DNA of 64,000 nt from Daucus carota subsp. sativus (GCF_001625215.2 NC_030383.2:63788949-63852948), one strand, 5' to 3'; numbered from the stretch's first letter, positions 44,847 to 56,987 are shown. Numbers and translations are program-made. Notes: generated from the letters alone by a model not told the origin.

Positions 44847-47800
44847 TTAGCTGGAGTAGCGCTGTCGGAGATATAAGAACAATGCTGTTAAAGCCGCTGC
44901 AGCATATGGGACTAAAGTCCATATACCCTGCATAATATAAAATTTAGATTATTGTATAATTAAGTATAATCAGTTACAGCTGTGGATTCAAGATATTAAT
45001 TTTTACCACTACGGTCGCCACGGTTGCAACAGCAAAAGCTGGACGCTCTCGCAATAAGAATCCAATCCCCAACTGAGCTCAAAAGGACGATTATAGAACA
45101 GCATTAGCTAACCAGAAACGCAGAGCTAGAAACTTCAGGCGTTAACATTTTTTTTTTCAATTTCTATTTTTGCGCAAATTTGTAAGACAAAGATAGAACA
45201 TTAAAACATATTAAGGTGATGATCATATCATCAAGTGCTTAGGTGAAATATATGAATGGTGAAGCTTTTCCAAGTAATGCAATCACCTGGAGCGGAAGAG
45301 TAATCAACCCACCACAACAGACACCAGCAAAGAAAAACTCTGGAGATATGCCCTGCAAGTAAAGTAGAGTAATTTTAACAAACTATTAAGGCACTCAACA
45401 TTCTGTGTTTCTTTTATTGACTTGTGAGTGGATTAAAAGTCTTGGTATCCAACAACAGGAAACGATAGCGGATAGACTTCTAAAGATGTGAAACACGTAT
45501 TAAGGAGAGTTACCAGTGCCCCTGCAAGGAAAGCTGTTGGATTTCTCACTCCAAGGGAGAAACGTTCAACTACATATCAAATGTACAAATCGTCAATAAA
45601 AGGAACAAGAGTGAAGACAGACATAATTAGCATGCATCTGGCTGTTACACCAGATACAAAGGTTATAAAGACAAGTATTACATAATTATCTCCCCCGCTC
45701 TTATCATTCTCAGTATTGATTGGGAATAAGTATAGACATAGCCGTACAACTCAATTTGAACTTGAATTATCGAGTCTATCCATCAACAAGTAAATGCCGG
45801 GGGGGGGGGGGGGGGTTATAAGTTTGGCCTGGGGGATTGAACCAGTGACTTGACCTTAAATTTTCAACCCAAGCTCAACCAACCATTTAAGTTTAGGGGG
45901 CTTCAGTTGCAACTATACATCATTGAGGGCGGTTTCACTGACATGATTACGCACATATATTTGAGTTCAGATTAAAAAAAATAAAGGAACAACAAAATTA
46001 TGCACTTCAAAGCTTGAACTCACCAAAGCCTATAAGATTCCCATATTTTTGAACATTACGTGTGATGCTCACTGCTTTCTCTTTTCCTATACCTAACTGC
46101 AGAGGACATCAGGATGCACACTTTAGCTTCGATAAAATAGGTCAACCCACATATGTTAGTTTTGTGTCGGGTAAAGCTAAAAGCAAGCCATAATGAACAA
46201 ACCTTTGAACACACATCATTCGTGGTCCCGGATGTCCTGAAGAACTTACCAATGTAAAATGGTACCATATCACTGATGCATACTCCCCTGAGATTCAAGT
46301 TATGTTTTAAAGAGACACAGGTTAGGTCGGTAACAGTTTATTAAACTAAAAATTAAATGGATGTATTCGAACAAGATAAATTTGGCTATTACCAGTACAC
46401 CCACAAAACTGTAGATGCTATATATGACGCATTTCTGGTAAAAGATTCAGCGAATGACAGCCATGTCCCATCCAAAGTCAGCCTCCGTGCCAAAGAGATG
46501 CCAACCTAGAGCATTTTTAGAAAAACGTTTAACTTTAAAGTAAACTGTTCATAACACCACAAATATGAAACCGAACACTTGATTAGACTATAAAGGCGAG
46601 CCACTAGTTTATGCGAATAGGAATACCAGTACAAAGGACAGACCCATATATTTAAAGCTTCTTCACTGATGAAAAGCCCAAATCCTGCAGCCATTAGTAA
46701 CCAAAAGTAGACCCACCTGCATTACGAAAATACATTGGCATTGTAAAGGACCCGTACTATTATAATTAGAAATCAAAGACAAGTAGTTTTACTGCCATAT
46801 ATATGGCAATACTACCTATAGATATTTAACTAGTGTACCAGGGTCCAGGGGTGGAGGTGAAGTGCAACTATAAAGATGAGACTCAGAGTTTTTAATAAAG
46901 AATGAAAATTAGGTTTGCACAGTTTCAATGAAGTGACAAGAAAACCAATATGCCTTTAATAAACTATAATATTTAGACTTATATCAGGCATGCCAAGGGT
47001 GAAAAAAACTAATGTCATGTAGCAGATACCATACCCTGGAGCAGATTGTGGAAGCATAACTCTGTATCCGAAAGCTTTGAATGTAAAAACATTGTTTGCA
47101 TCTAAAGTGGAAGATGATGAATCCTTAACGAGATATTGAATTCCAAGAGAAGGTCCTTGACCAGGCTGCTTGAGATAGATTGATAGTAGGGTAATCGTTG
47201 CAGCTATACCTAGGGCTATTGCCAACTTTGCAAGGAATGAATTTCCTGGCCCTGTGGCTGTCTTTACCCGAGGCACTAGTAAATCATTAATCTCTTTATC
47301 TTGACCATCTGGAGTATCAACAGATTTAGCAGTCTCGTAATTCTCCGCATCCTCATGCTGGAAACTTCTAATCCTATAGGACAATAACTGAGATATGAAA
47401 CTTCATTTTTTTTAAGTAATATAGTAAATGGGTGTTAATTCTTAATATTAATTACAAAAGTGAAAATGCAGTATCTACATAGACGTATTGAAATAACAAA
47501 ATTGAATACAGTTGCTATAGGTACAGAAAAATGCATTTACAAATTACATGCTAATCATCTCGTATATATAAATATGATATGAGGAACTAGACTGTGAACA
47601 CTACTTATCGATGACTTTTAAGTTTTAGCAAGATTTTGAGCGTACCAAAAAAATGATCTTGATAATGTAAAAGCCTCTAACATATGTTCTATCTTGATAG
47701 GGCAAATTGATGATAAATGTGAATCAGGGATTTCAATTTTACTCTAACATTGTATTCAATATATATCAATATCTTTCAAGTGACAAGACCCGGTTCTTAA

Positions 47801-48728
47801 TCAATGCCCCCACGTCCCTAACACTAACAAAGGGGAAGTAGAAAGGAGATAGACCATTATCGCTAGGCTATCCCCGAATCCTCATATATATATATATATA
47901 TATATCATATCATGAGAATTGAACACTTCCACTTAAAATGAACTTCTTGTTGATGGCGTATGGCCTTTACTAATGAATTGATTTCGTTTCAAAACCCTTC
48001 TATCATTCGACAATGGCCAGCTAAGCGAGATGATATTAACTACTTGTAAACACCAAATATGATCTCATACAGTTCAATTCACATTCTAATCTCAAATAAG
48101 GGTCCTGTTCCCTGACCATCGGTTGTCAGGGAACATTTACCCAACACACTGTGTCCCAGCCGTTGGATCGACAGGATCGACAGTGTCGATCCAACGGCTG
48201 GGACACAGTGTGTTGGGTAAATGTTCCCTGACAACCGATGGTCAGGGAACATGACCCCTCAAATAAACAACTTCAAAACAGACTAAAGAGGATAATTGGC
48301 AAACAAACATTCTACTAACAGAACACTCTCTGTTTGTGTGTCTATGCAATTGCATATACATACCAATCTGCTTGTTATACTAATAATAAAACATAAACCC
48401 ATGAAAACACTTTTATATACAACTTAAAAAAAGAAGAAGCAAGAACTTATATCTTGTCAGGTTCTGGTTTCGATTCTGGCTCACACCCAGATTTGTTTTT
48501 CAGAACAAATACACATTTGCAGGCCATATAAGCCTAATTATTCAAAAAAGAAACAAAATTTCAGCAGCATCAAGAAGAGTGGAGTTACCTCAAATGGGGC
48601 AAAAGAGTGAGCCTTCTTGGTGGGCTAGCAAGAACATTGAATCTTGAAAAGTAAAGGGGGGAGTGATGAGAAAAAAATGGTGGCGAAAGAAGAGATTTTG
48701 CAGGAGAAGAAGCAGTGAGAAGCAGCAT
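44847..48728 (-). CDS. DedA/VTT (SNARE-associated type) membrane protein, probably plastid-targeted
   Basis: Ten exons on the minus strand: 48589-48728, 47035-47373, 46644-46716, 46393-46505, 46203-46287, 46024-46096, 45514-45569, 45287-45352, 45007-45072 and 44847-44927; 363 residues. DedA/VTT proteins are polytopic membrane proteins linked to lipid scrambling or transport. The N-terminus (MLLLTASSPAKSLLSPPFF and following ~30 residues) is Ser/Arg-rich and lacks acidic residues, like a plastid transit peptide. A helix near FLAKLAIALGIAATITLLSI, then WVYFWLLMAAGFGLFISEEA, the reentrant segment GVCISDMVPFYIGK, the key ERFSLGVRNPTAF motif (the family's F-R-x-x-G-x-R region) and GVCCGGLITLPLQLGIGFLL follow. 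Intron 1 (1.2 kb) contains a Mutator-type foldback element and a SINE piece. Cargo and exact compartment are inferred, not shown. Confidence 0.85.
45798..45815. repeat. Poly(G) run
   Basis: About 18 consecutive G in intron 6 of the VTT gene. The true length is uncertain, because such runs vary and sequence badly. Confidence 0.8.
48100..48257. mobile_element. Mutator-type foldback MITE, near-perfect hairpin
   Basis: Two arms of about 74 bases are inverse copies with one mismatch seen, around a 10-base loop (about 48174-48183). The outer ends are GGGTC(C/A)TGTTCCCTGACC. An exact 9-base direct repeat, CTCAAATAA (48091-48099 and 48258-48266), flanks it; nine bases is the Mutator target-duplication size. 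It lies in intron 1 of the VTT gene. The near-identity of the arms suggests a recent insertion. Confidence 0.9.
48452..48548 (+). mobile_element. 5'-truncated SINE in VTT-gene intron 1
   Basis: GGTTTCGATTCTGGCTCACA, AATACACATTTGCAGG and GGCCATATAAGCCTAATTATT match the second half of the SINE at 28773-28904. The tRNA-like head is largely missing. Confidence 0.65.
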
Positions 48729-49492
48729 TGAAGACCAAACTCAAGTGGGGTCAAACACAAACTAACATCAAGTTAACTAGCTCTGTAGTTGGGAACAAGA
48801 ATGAGTGGCTTGGCACTTGGCAGTTGGCAGGCTCGGTAGATTTGATGTTGCTCACATGTGGTTGGTTTTTATGGGTTTGAATGGTCAACTTGTTTTAACT
48901 TTTGACTTAAAATGAGGAGATGAAAGGGGTAACTTTTTTTAGTGATTAATTACCCTTTTGATATATTTAAGGAAGTTAAAATAATTTTAAAAACGACTTT
49001 CATATTTAAGGAAGTTGCTACATATTTTAACATCAAACTTATCAAAAGATTAATTTTTATAGTATTATAATTTAAAATATTAAATTTATCATCAAGAACA
49101 GTTTTAAGAGTATCTTCGACGTTAGAAATTTTTTAGCAAAAAATCAGATATCATAATAGAAAATATAGATGATATATATAAGAAAAATACTTCAAAAGAC
49201 ATTCTCATTAGCAAAAACATAATCAAACCTGACAAGATTCCACGTCATTACTATCATAAAAAATAATATATTATATTTATAACAACTTAAAATAATAATT
49301 AACTATCAGTTTTATAATATTATACTAGTTTATAATATTAAATTAACTATCAAAGACCTTTCTAATGTAATTATTTTTCCTCACAAGGGAACAATTTCCA
49401 AACTTATAAGCCTAACAATTTCCAAACTACTTTCATTACAAGCTTGGCCCAACTTGCAACAGACTGTTACATGAAAGAAAACCAGCTTATCA
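48729..49492. other. Upstream of the VTT gene; AT-rich intergenic
   Basis: It includes the minus-strand VTT promoter side. Nothing else recognised. Confidence 0.45.
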
Positions 49493-50560
49493 TTGGCGTC
49501 ACTGGAACAACTAAACCCTAGCCACTCCCTTCTGATTTGCTCTATGAAATATTTTCTGGCGTGCCTGTCAAGTATCTTCTTCGCTCTAGATGCCTATCCA
49601 AGCATTGGTGCTCTCTTATCGACAGCACTCATGATTTCGTCAAAAAAACACATAAAAAAATCCATTGAATGCAACAATGGTGGGCTCATTATGCGGCTAG
49701 ACCAAAAATTTTACTTGGCAGATCACGAGTCTTTGCATGAGGATCTTAGTAATGCAGTATAAATTGATGATCCACTCGAGAGTCTTCACTTTCGAACTGT
49801 TTTGGTCGGCTCTGCTAACGGCTTAGTGTGCTTTTCAAAAGATTTTGTAGGAAGTGCAAAAGGCTGCCGGTTGAACCAGATGTTATGCAATCTTTTTATT
49901 ATAATCTCGACACGTGCCTATGTGGCTTCGGATATGATTGTGTGAGTGATGACTACAAGGTTGTCAAGGTTTCAGTGCGTCATAGTTTTACGACATTATG
50001 GTCTTGGTGTATAGCCTGAAGACCGACTCATGGACACGTATCAAAAAAATTCGGTTATCAGAACACATATGCTTTAAAGATCAGTGGGGAAGGTTTGCCA
50101 GTTGAGCTCTATACTGGCCAGCGATTTACAGAGAAGAAGAAAATAGTTGCTTAATTATCGTTCGTTTCGATCTCGGGCTAGAACAATTTACAGAGATTGT
50201 AGATTCTGTCAAGGCTCAGGATTATTTAAGTTCTGAGAGACTGGTTGCCTTTGGAGGCAGCCTTCACATCCTCGACTACAGGAAATCTCGTGTCAACGTG
50301 TCTCGAATAAATGACTATGGCATGAAAAATCCTCGAATCAATTTATTTTCTGTGAATGACAGTGAATTCCGAGGCTTTGGTCTGAGGCCTCTTGCTTATT
50401 CAAAGAGTCGCGAGGAAGTTCTTGTACAGGTGGATTACAAGGATCTTATCTGGTACCACCTTCAAAGCGAGGTGGTTGGGAAGGTCTGTACTCGAAATTA
50501 TGTTAATTCACACCCGTATACTGAGAGTCTTTTCCTGTTCACCCAGGGAAAGTATTAGTA
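49493..50560 (+). pseudogene. F-box/FBA pseudogene
   Basis: The F-box (DLLYEIF, VPVKYLLRSRCLSKHWCSLI at about 49536-49620) and later FBA pieces (YLADHESLHEDL, then CGFGYDCVSDDYKVVKVSV, and GLRPLAYSKSREEVLVQVDY) are spread over different frames with stop codons between them. It is a decayed relative of the gene at 51457. The final TESLFLFTQGK piece marks the old C-terminus. Confidence 0.85.
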
Positions 50561-50754
50561 GCAGCCATCACATGAGACAGAATCAAAGGAACTGCTGCAG
50601 GAGAAATCTCCTGCAATCTTAATTATGTTGTATCTTAATTCAGTCTATCTATCCCATGTATGATATTTTAGATTCTTATCAAAAATTATATATGAAAAAA
50701 TTTTGTTTTAATATTTTTTTCGCGTCATTAGACTGAATATATTTTACACAACTA

Positions 50755-51185
50755 GAATTACAGGAAAAGCGGCAAATTTCAACCCAAAAGAACGGGTCGA
50801 ATTTAATTATTTCTGACCGAAACTAGTCACATGATCTTAATAGTTTCGACCACTCCAACAACAATCAAAAATTACTAGACGGTTGAAAATTATATTTGAC
50901 TGAATAACTTCGACCAACCGGAACCGCTTGTGGTGGTCGAATATAAATTGAAAACTTCAGTTGGAAAAAAATTGAAACACTCCTTTTTACTAAAAGAATT
51001 TAAACTCCCTCGGTTTTTTTGTTGGTCGAAAATATAATTTCAACTGTCTAAAAGATTCCCCCATTTTTATTTTTGAAAAATTGAAATTCCCTCAATTTTG
51101 CACCAGTAAAAAATAAATTATTTTCGATGGCGTTTCACGATCGAAAATTATCGAAGTTACTAGACCAATTTTTCAAAAAATTGAA
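50755..51185. repeat. Region with repeated TTCGACC/GGTCGAA motifs, unclassified element
   Basis: Copies of GGTCGAA and TTTCGACC-like units occur on both strands, as in the subterminal regions of some CACTA elements. No clear ends or target duplication could be defined. Confidence 0.3.
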
Positions 51186-51456
51186 ATCAAACTAATCTGA
51201 TCCGATATCATTTGAATCCGATAAAACTAAATGGAGAAGGATAGAGATCTAACAAATCCAAGTCTGAACCTTATACAAATATCAGTCGTTAATTTTTGAT
51301 AAATAATATTTGGACCGATCGGATCAGCTGGCCCAAAAAAACCCTTTGCTAATTGGTTTAAAAGAAAATCACGTTGATATATCTACCCCAACCGTCCTCA
51401 GTTCCTCTTCCCTGTCCTTTGCACCTACGAAACCCTAAACCCTAGAATTTAATACA

Positions 51457-52650
51457 ATGACAATTTCCAACGACTTAATTTATGAAATACTTCGCCGCGT
51501 TCCCGTCAAGCATCTTCTTCGTTGTCGATGTGTATCGAAAAGTTGGTGTTCTCTAATCGATAGTCCCGAATTCGTCAAAATACATATGCATGAAAATGTC
51601 CATGCAGTGATTAACGGTGGCCTCATTATTAGTCAACCCAAAAAGTTATGCTTGGCTGATTACGAGTCTTTGCATGATGATGTTACTAATCCTATAGAAA
51701 TCGTTGATCCCGTGATTAAGAGCCTTCTTTCTGATGCTAAGTTGGTTGGCTCGGTCAATGGCTTGGTATGCTTTTGTTTAAGAAATTATGATGTGATATT
51801 GATGAATCCTTCTACCAGGAAGTGGATCACGCTGCCCGTGGAACCGCATGAGCTGCGGCGTAAATTTTTTAATCATGATTTTGGGGTACTTAAAGGCGGA
51901 TTTGGATATGATCCTGTGAGTGATGATTACAAGTTTGTGAAATTGAGAATGTCTGATAATCCTTTTGGTAAAATTATTGTCACGGTGTATAGTGCTAGAA
52001 CTAATTCATGGAAACATATTAGGAATGCTAGGTTATCGAGAAATGTTTATTTGAAAGATGAATGGGGGATGTTTGCAGGTGGAGCTCTGTACTGGAAGGC
52101 AAGAGATTTTGGGAAAAAGAGTGAAAGAGGAAAAGGTAGTGAAATCATTGTTGGTTTCGATCTCGGGCTAGGACAGTTTAGGGCGGTTGCTTCGGATAGT
52201 AATTGTTGGAGTCTGCGTGATTTTGGAGGCTATCTTTACACCCTTGATAACTCCAAATCTCGTGTAGATGTGTTTCAGAGGAATTACCATAGCGCGGAAA
52301 ATCCTTGGTCCACGGCATTCTCAATTATGGGTAGAAATGTATTTGGAGTCAATGGTGTTAGACCTCTTATGTATTCAGAGAGTCTTGGGGAAGTTCTTAT
52401 CCTTGTCGATTGCAAAAGGCCTGTGTGGTACCACCTTGAAAGTGAGAGAGTTAAGAAAGTTAGGCTTAATCGGATTCGAAGATTGATCACATCGGATGCA
52501 GAATTTTACACTGAGAGTCTATTTCAATTCCCCAAAGACAGGGAGCCGCAGAATCTATTACATGAAATAAGTGGGACGAAGCAACAACAGAAAAAGAGGG
52601 AAACAACAGCTGAAGTGGCGAATTCAAAGAGGAAAAAACGGCTGAATTGA
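51457..52650 (+). CDS. F-box protein with FBA (F-box associated) domain
   Basis: A single-exon frame of 397 residues. The F-box is at residues 3-42 (SNDLIYEILRRVPVKHLLRC, then RCVSKSWCSLIDSPEFVKIH), the part that docks to SKP1 in an SCF ubiquitin ligase. The rest is the FBA type-1 propeller-like domain: GLVCFCLRNYDVILMNPSTR, then KWITLPVEP, GGFGYDPVSDDYKFVKL, VYSARTNSWKHI and GGALYWKARDFGKKS, and FDLGLGQFRAV. This is the CPR1-like layout. The C-terminus is Lys-rich (KKRETTAEVANSKRKKRLN) and could act as a nuclear signal. Target protein unknown. An AAACCCTAAACCCTAG telomere-like box precedes the start. The whole unit with its flanks is duplicated at about 54650-56580. Confidence 0.92.
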   Translation: MTISNDLIYEILRRVPVKHLLRCRCVSKSWCSLIDSPEFVKIHMHENVHAVINGGLIISQPKKLCLADYESLHDDVTNPIEIVDPVIKSLLSDAKLVGSVNGLVCFCLRNYDVILMNPSTRKWITLPVEPHELRRKFFNHDFGVLKGGFGYDPVSDDYKFVKLRMSDNPFGKIIVTVYSARTNSWKHIRNARLSRNVYLKDEWGMFAGGALYWKARDFGKKSERGKGSEIIVGFDLGLGQFRAVASDSNCWSLRDFGGYLYTLDNSKSRVDVFQRNYHSAENPWSTAFSIMGRNVFGVNGVRPLMYSESLGEVLILVDCKRPVWYHLESERVKKVRLNRIRRLITSDAEFYTESLFQFPKDREPQNLLHEISGTKQQQKKRETTAEVANSKRKKRLN

Positions 52651-53230
52651 CGAATTCTCTGTGCAAGCATGGAATCAAAATAAAATAGGCTTCCTAATCG
52701 GTATTAGGATCGACCAATTGCCTAAGATCTGGTTGTTTTTAGTATTACCTATTAATTTGCGCAGACATCTATTAATCTTATATTATTTTCTCTTCTGTTG
52801 TCCTGTTATTTATTTGTCAAACAGGACGAGCCAGCTCTGTCGTAATATTTGTCGAAAGTGGACAGCCACCGGAACCAATTGGCATATCAGGAGCAGTTGA
52901 AACAGGCTACAAGCTGCAGAAAGCCATCACATGAGACAGAATCAAAGGAACAGATGCAGGAGAAACGTCGTTAATTATGTTATAAGAGTATTTATAAATC
53001 AACCCAGGACATTAATCCCCAGGACATTAATCCTGTTTTTTTTGGACAAATCTTGTAGTATATTTTTCGTAGCCTGTAGTTGTGCTATTATCACTCTGGG
53101 GATGAAAACGTCATTGATTTTGCTTATTGCTGGAAATGCGAAACATATAAATTCAAACAATTGGCCAGATCCACATTAAGCATCGATATGTAATATTAGA
53201 TTTGATATAATATTAGATTGTATACTTAAC

Positions 53231-54015
53231 ATGACGATTCCTCGTGATTTGATTTGTTGAATACTTTGTCGCGTACCAGTCAAGTACCTTCTTTGTTGCA
53301 GATTAGAGTCTTTTCTCACAGTTGATGATTCTCAGCTGTTCGATTCTGTCTTGTACTAAGTCGAATAAAAATCTTGTTTTAATTTTCAATCCTTCTACTA
53401 AGAAGTCCATAGTGCTGCCTGTGGTACCGTTTAATTGAAGTGTGAGCTCTGGACTGGCCAGCAATGGATGTGAAGGAAGAATTTACGGGGGTGTATTGGA
53501 TTGGGATTTTAAAGCATTTTTTTGCATTCATGAAATCCGAGGGTATTCGATTGGGATTGTTTGAAATCCATTAAAATTTTGAGGTATTCGATTGAGATTT
53601 TAAATTATGCTACAAAATCTGGTGGTATTCAATTGGGATTGTTTAAAATCCAATAAAATCTGTTGGTATTCAATTGAGATTGTTTAAAATCCATTAAAAT
53701 CTGATGGTATTCAATTGCTGATGGATTTTTTTAGACTTCATAAAATGATGGATTTTGTGACATTCTTTAGTGTATTTTAAGTTTTTTGAAATCTCATCAA
53801 AATCCATCGGATTTTGAAGCATTGTGCCTAAATCTTATCAACTCTGTGACATTTTATCAAGAATCCGCACAAAATCAAAATCACATACAATCCATTAAAA
53901 TCCATACCCTAAAAACAATCCATTAAAATCCATACCCTAAAAACAATCCATTAAAATCCCAATCGAATACACCCCTCTTAGTTCGTTTTGATCTCGGATA
54001 GAATAGTTTGGAGAA
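53231..54015 (+). pseudogene. F-box pseudogene with internal deletions, split by a MITE
   Basis: It matches the pseudogene at 58577 in three blocks: the F-box start (about 53240-53305), a middle block that starts at TAGAGTCTTTTCTCACAG and ends near 53445, and a short block around GAGCTCTGGACTGGCCAGCA. The parts between are deleted. The MITE-like insertion at 53488-53975 then separates the last bases (GTTCGTTTTGATCTCGGA, about 53981-53998). The first deletion junction falls on a shared GATTA/GAT stretch. Confidence 0.85.
53488..53975. mobile_element. MITE-like element with GGGGTGTATT termini
   Basis: It begins GGGGTGTATTGGATTGGGAT and ends with the inverse, ATCCCAATCGAATACACCCC. The interior repeats GGTATTCGATTGGGATT-like units on the left and ATCCATTAAAATCC units on the right, so most of it can fold back. 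The target duplication is not clear. It sits inside the F-box pseudogene. Confidence 0.75.
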
Positions 54016-54640
54016 TGAATATAATTTTATTATAAAATTATAGTTTCAAAATTTATGAAATTTAATTTTTAGATTCATAATTTGAAAAATTCAATAAAAT
54101 AAGACTATAAATTTTATAACTTTTGAAAATATGAATTGTAATTTTTCTAAATTGTATTTGTCTATAGTTGTTATTTTGAATATATAAAATCGTACTACTT
54201 TTACGATTGCTAAATAAGAAAAAGAATTGTATTACCTTTATAATCTTTGAACCTGATTTTTAGATTATAATTTTATTTTCTATTCAAATTTAAGAAAATT
54301 ATAAGACTAAATCGAATAATTCTTGACACGATACATCACTTATTTTGAATAAATAAAATCCCACTCATTTTATGATTCCTAAATAAAAATAATAATTATA
54401 TTACCTTTAAAATATTCTTTGAACCTAAAAAATAATTGTTTTTCTTATAACGTAAATTATCTCAAACCAAAAATGTACTCTGTGTACCTCGCTTAGAGCA
54501 AGGTCAGGAGATTTAATTAGAATTTAATATTATATTAAATTGGATATGAACCAATTTTTTAAAAATTCAAAATCAAACTATAATCCGATCCCATCTTATG
54601 TAATTTTTATTTTTTAACCAATCCCATCTTATTTAATTTG
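54016..54640. other. AT-rich spacer in the F-box cluster
   Basis: No feature recognised before the duplicated unit begins near 54650. Confidence 0.45.
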
Positions 54641-54887
54641 ATTTTGATAAAACTAAATAGAAAAGTCTAACAAATCCAACTCCGAACCTTATATGAATAC
54701 CAGTCGGTTAATTTTTAATAAATAAAATTTGGACGTATCGGATCAGCTGGCACCAAAAAACCTTTTGCTAATTGGTTTCGGTTCATGGATAAAAGAAAAT
54801 CACGTTGATCTATCTACCCCAACCCTCCTCAGTTCCTCTTCCCTGTCCTTTGCACCTACGAAACCCTAAACCCTAGAATTTAATACA

Positions 54888-56054
54888 ATGACAATTTCCA
54901 ACGACTTAATTTATGAAATACTTCGCCGCGTTCAGGTCAAGCATCCTCTTCGTTGTCGATGTGTATCGAAAGGTTGGTGTTCTCTAGCTAATTGATAGTC
55001 CCGAATTTGTCAAAATTCATATGCATGAAAACATCCATGCAGTGAAAAACGGTGGCCTCATTATTAGACAATTCGGAAAGTTATACTTGGCTGATTACGA
55101 GTCTTTGCATGATGATGTTAGTACTAATCCTATAGAAATCGTTGATCCCGTGATTAAGAGTGATGCTAAGTTGGTCGGCTCGGCCAATGGCTTGGTGTGC
55201 TTTTATACAAGTAATTATAATGTGATATTGATGAATCCTTCTACCAGGAAGTGCATAACGCTGCCCGGGAACCGTATGGGATGCGGCCTACATTTTGTCA
55301 TAAGTACTTTGGGTTATGTATAGGCGGATTTGGATATGATCATGTGAGTGATGATTACAAGTTTGTGAAATTGGGAATGTGTGGTAATCGTTTTGCTGAA
55401 ATTATTGTCACGGTTTATAGTGTTAGAACTAATTCATGGACGCATATTCAGAATGCTAGGTTATCGAGGGATATTTACTTGAATGATCAATGGGGGAGGT
55501 TTGCAGGTGGAGCTCTGTACTGGAAGGCAATAGATTTTGGAAAAAAGACTGAAATCATTGTTGGTTTCGATCTCGGGCTAGGACAATTTAGGGAGGTTGC
55601 TTGGCCGGCCGATAGAAATTTTTGGAATCTGTATGGTTTTGGAGACAATCTTTACACCCTGAAGTATTCCAAATCTCCTGTAGATGTGTTTCAGATGAAT
55701 GACTATAGCGCGGAAAAACCTTGGTCCAAGGCATTCACAGTTATGGGTAAAAATGTATTCGACTATGGTTTTAAACCTCTTATGTATTCAGAGGGTCTTG
55801 GGGAAGTTCTTATCCTTGTAGATAACAAAAGGCCTGTGTGGTACCACCTTGAAAGTAAGAGAATTAAGGAAGTTAGGATTAATCCGATTCCAAGATTGAC
55901 GTCGGATGCAGAATTTTACACTGAGAGTCTTTTCCAATTCCCCAAAGACAGGCAGCCGCAGAATCTATTACGTGGAATAAGAGGGACGAAGCAACAACAG
56001 AACAAGAGGGAAACAACAGCTCAAGTGGCGAATTCAAGAGGAAAAAACAGCTGA
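54888..56054 (+). pseudogene. F-box/FBA pseudogene, tandem copy of the 51457 gene
   Basis: It is nearly identical in layout to the gene at 51457, including the 5' flank with its telomere-like box and the 3' flank. It has a 4-base insertion just after WCSLA (about 54985-54992), which breaks the F-box frame, and a 1-base deletion near 55265 inside the first FBA block. Otherwise 55021-55323 and 55251-56054 remain open in two different frames. A short FBA-only product from 55251 is conceivable but unproven. Confidence 0.9.
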
Positions 56055-56987
56055 ATTAACGAATCAAAATAAAATTAGGCTTCCTAATTGGTATTAGGAT
56101 CGACCAATCTCCTAAAATCTGGTTGTTTTTAGTATTACCTATTAATTTGTGCAAACATATATTAATCTTAGTTTTTCTCTTCTTTAGTCCTGTAATTTAT
56201 TTGTCAAACAGGATGAGCCAGCTCTGCAGTAGTATTTGTCGAAGGTGGACAGCCAGCGGAACCAATTGGCACATCAGGAGCTGTTGAAACAGGCTATAAT
56301 TAAGCTGCAGAAAGCCATCACATGAGACAGAATCAAAGGAACAGATGCAGGAGAAACGTCGTTAATTATGTTATGTCCTCAGTCTATCCTGTGTATGGTT
56401 CTTTACTGGCTTTCAGTACTTTCTAAGAGTATTTTTTTGGACATTAATCCTGTGTTTTTTTGGACAAATCTTTTAGCATATTTTTCGTAGCCTGTAGTTG
56501 TGCTATTGTCATTCTGGAGATGAAAACTTCATTGATTTTGCTTATTGCTGGGAAATACGAAATATATATAATACTAGATTTCATATAATGTTTGGGTGAA
56601 AGCGGCAAACTGTTATATTGAGTCCGTTTCTTAATTACCAAGGAGGTTTTGTCGAATTGTTCTCGTTGAGATCACCTGGGCTGTGCGAACCAGGGGAAGA
56701 GATCAAAATAGAGACTTTGAGATAAATTTGCACAATCAAGCAGTGATCATCTGAAGAGGTAGCTAGGGCAGTTTTTATGAAAATGTACTACACGAATTTC
56801 ACAATAGTCACCACATTAGAAAACATAACACTAGTTACTTGTTTGCTAGTCAGCCCCATCACATAGATTCTACTCAACTGTTATTTACTGGGAAAAAGAC
56901 CATCATGTAATTACATGACCAGTCCCACTCAAAGCCGGCCGGGCGAGGCTAATCCAACCAAAGTCCGGTTGAGCAAGAAAAGTCAAT

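Noticed and set aside
48589-48728. Frameshift in VTT-gene exon 1 at a poly(C) run
   Set aside because: On a first count the frame seemed broken after SHHSP. Recounting the six C shows it stays open to the donor at 48588, and joins exon 2 in frame at the CTATAG acceptor.
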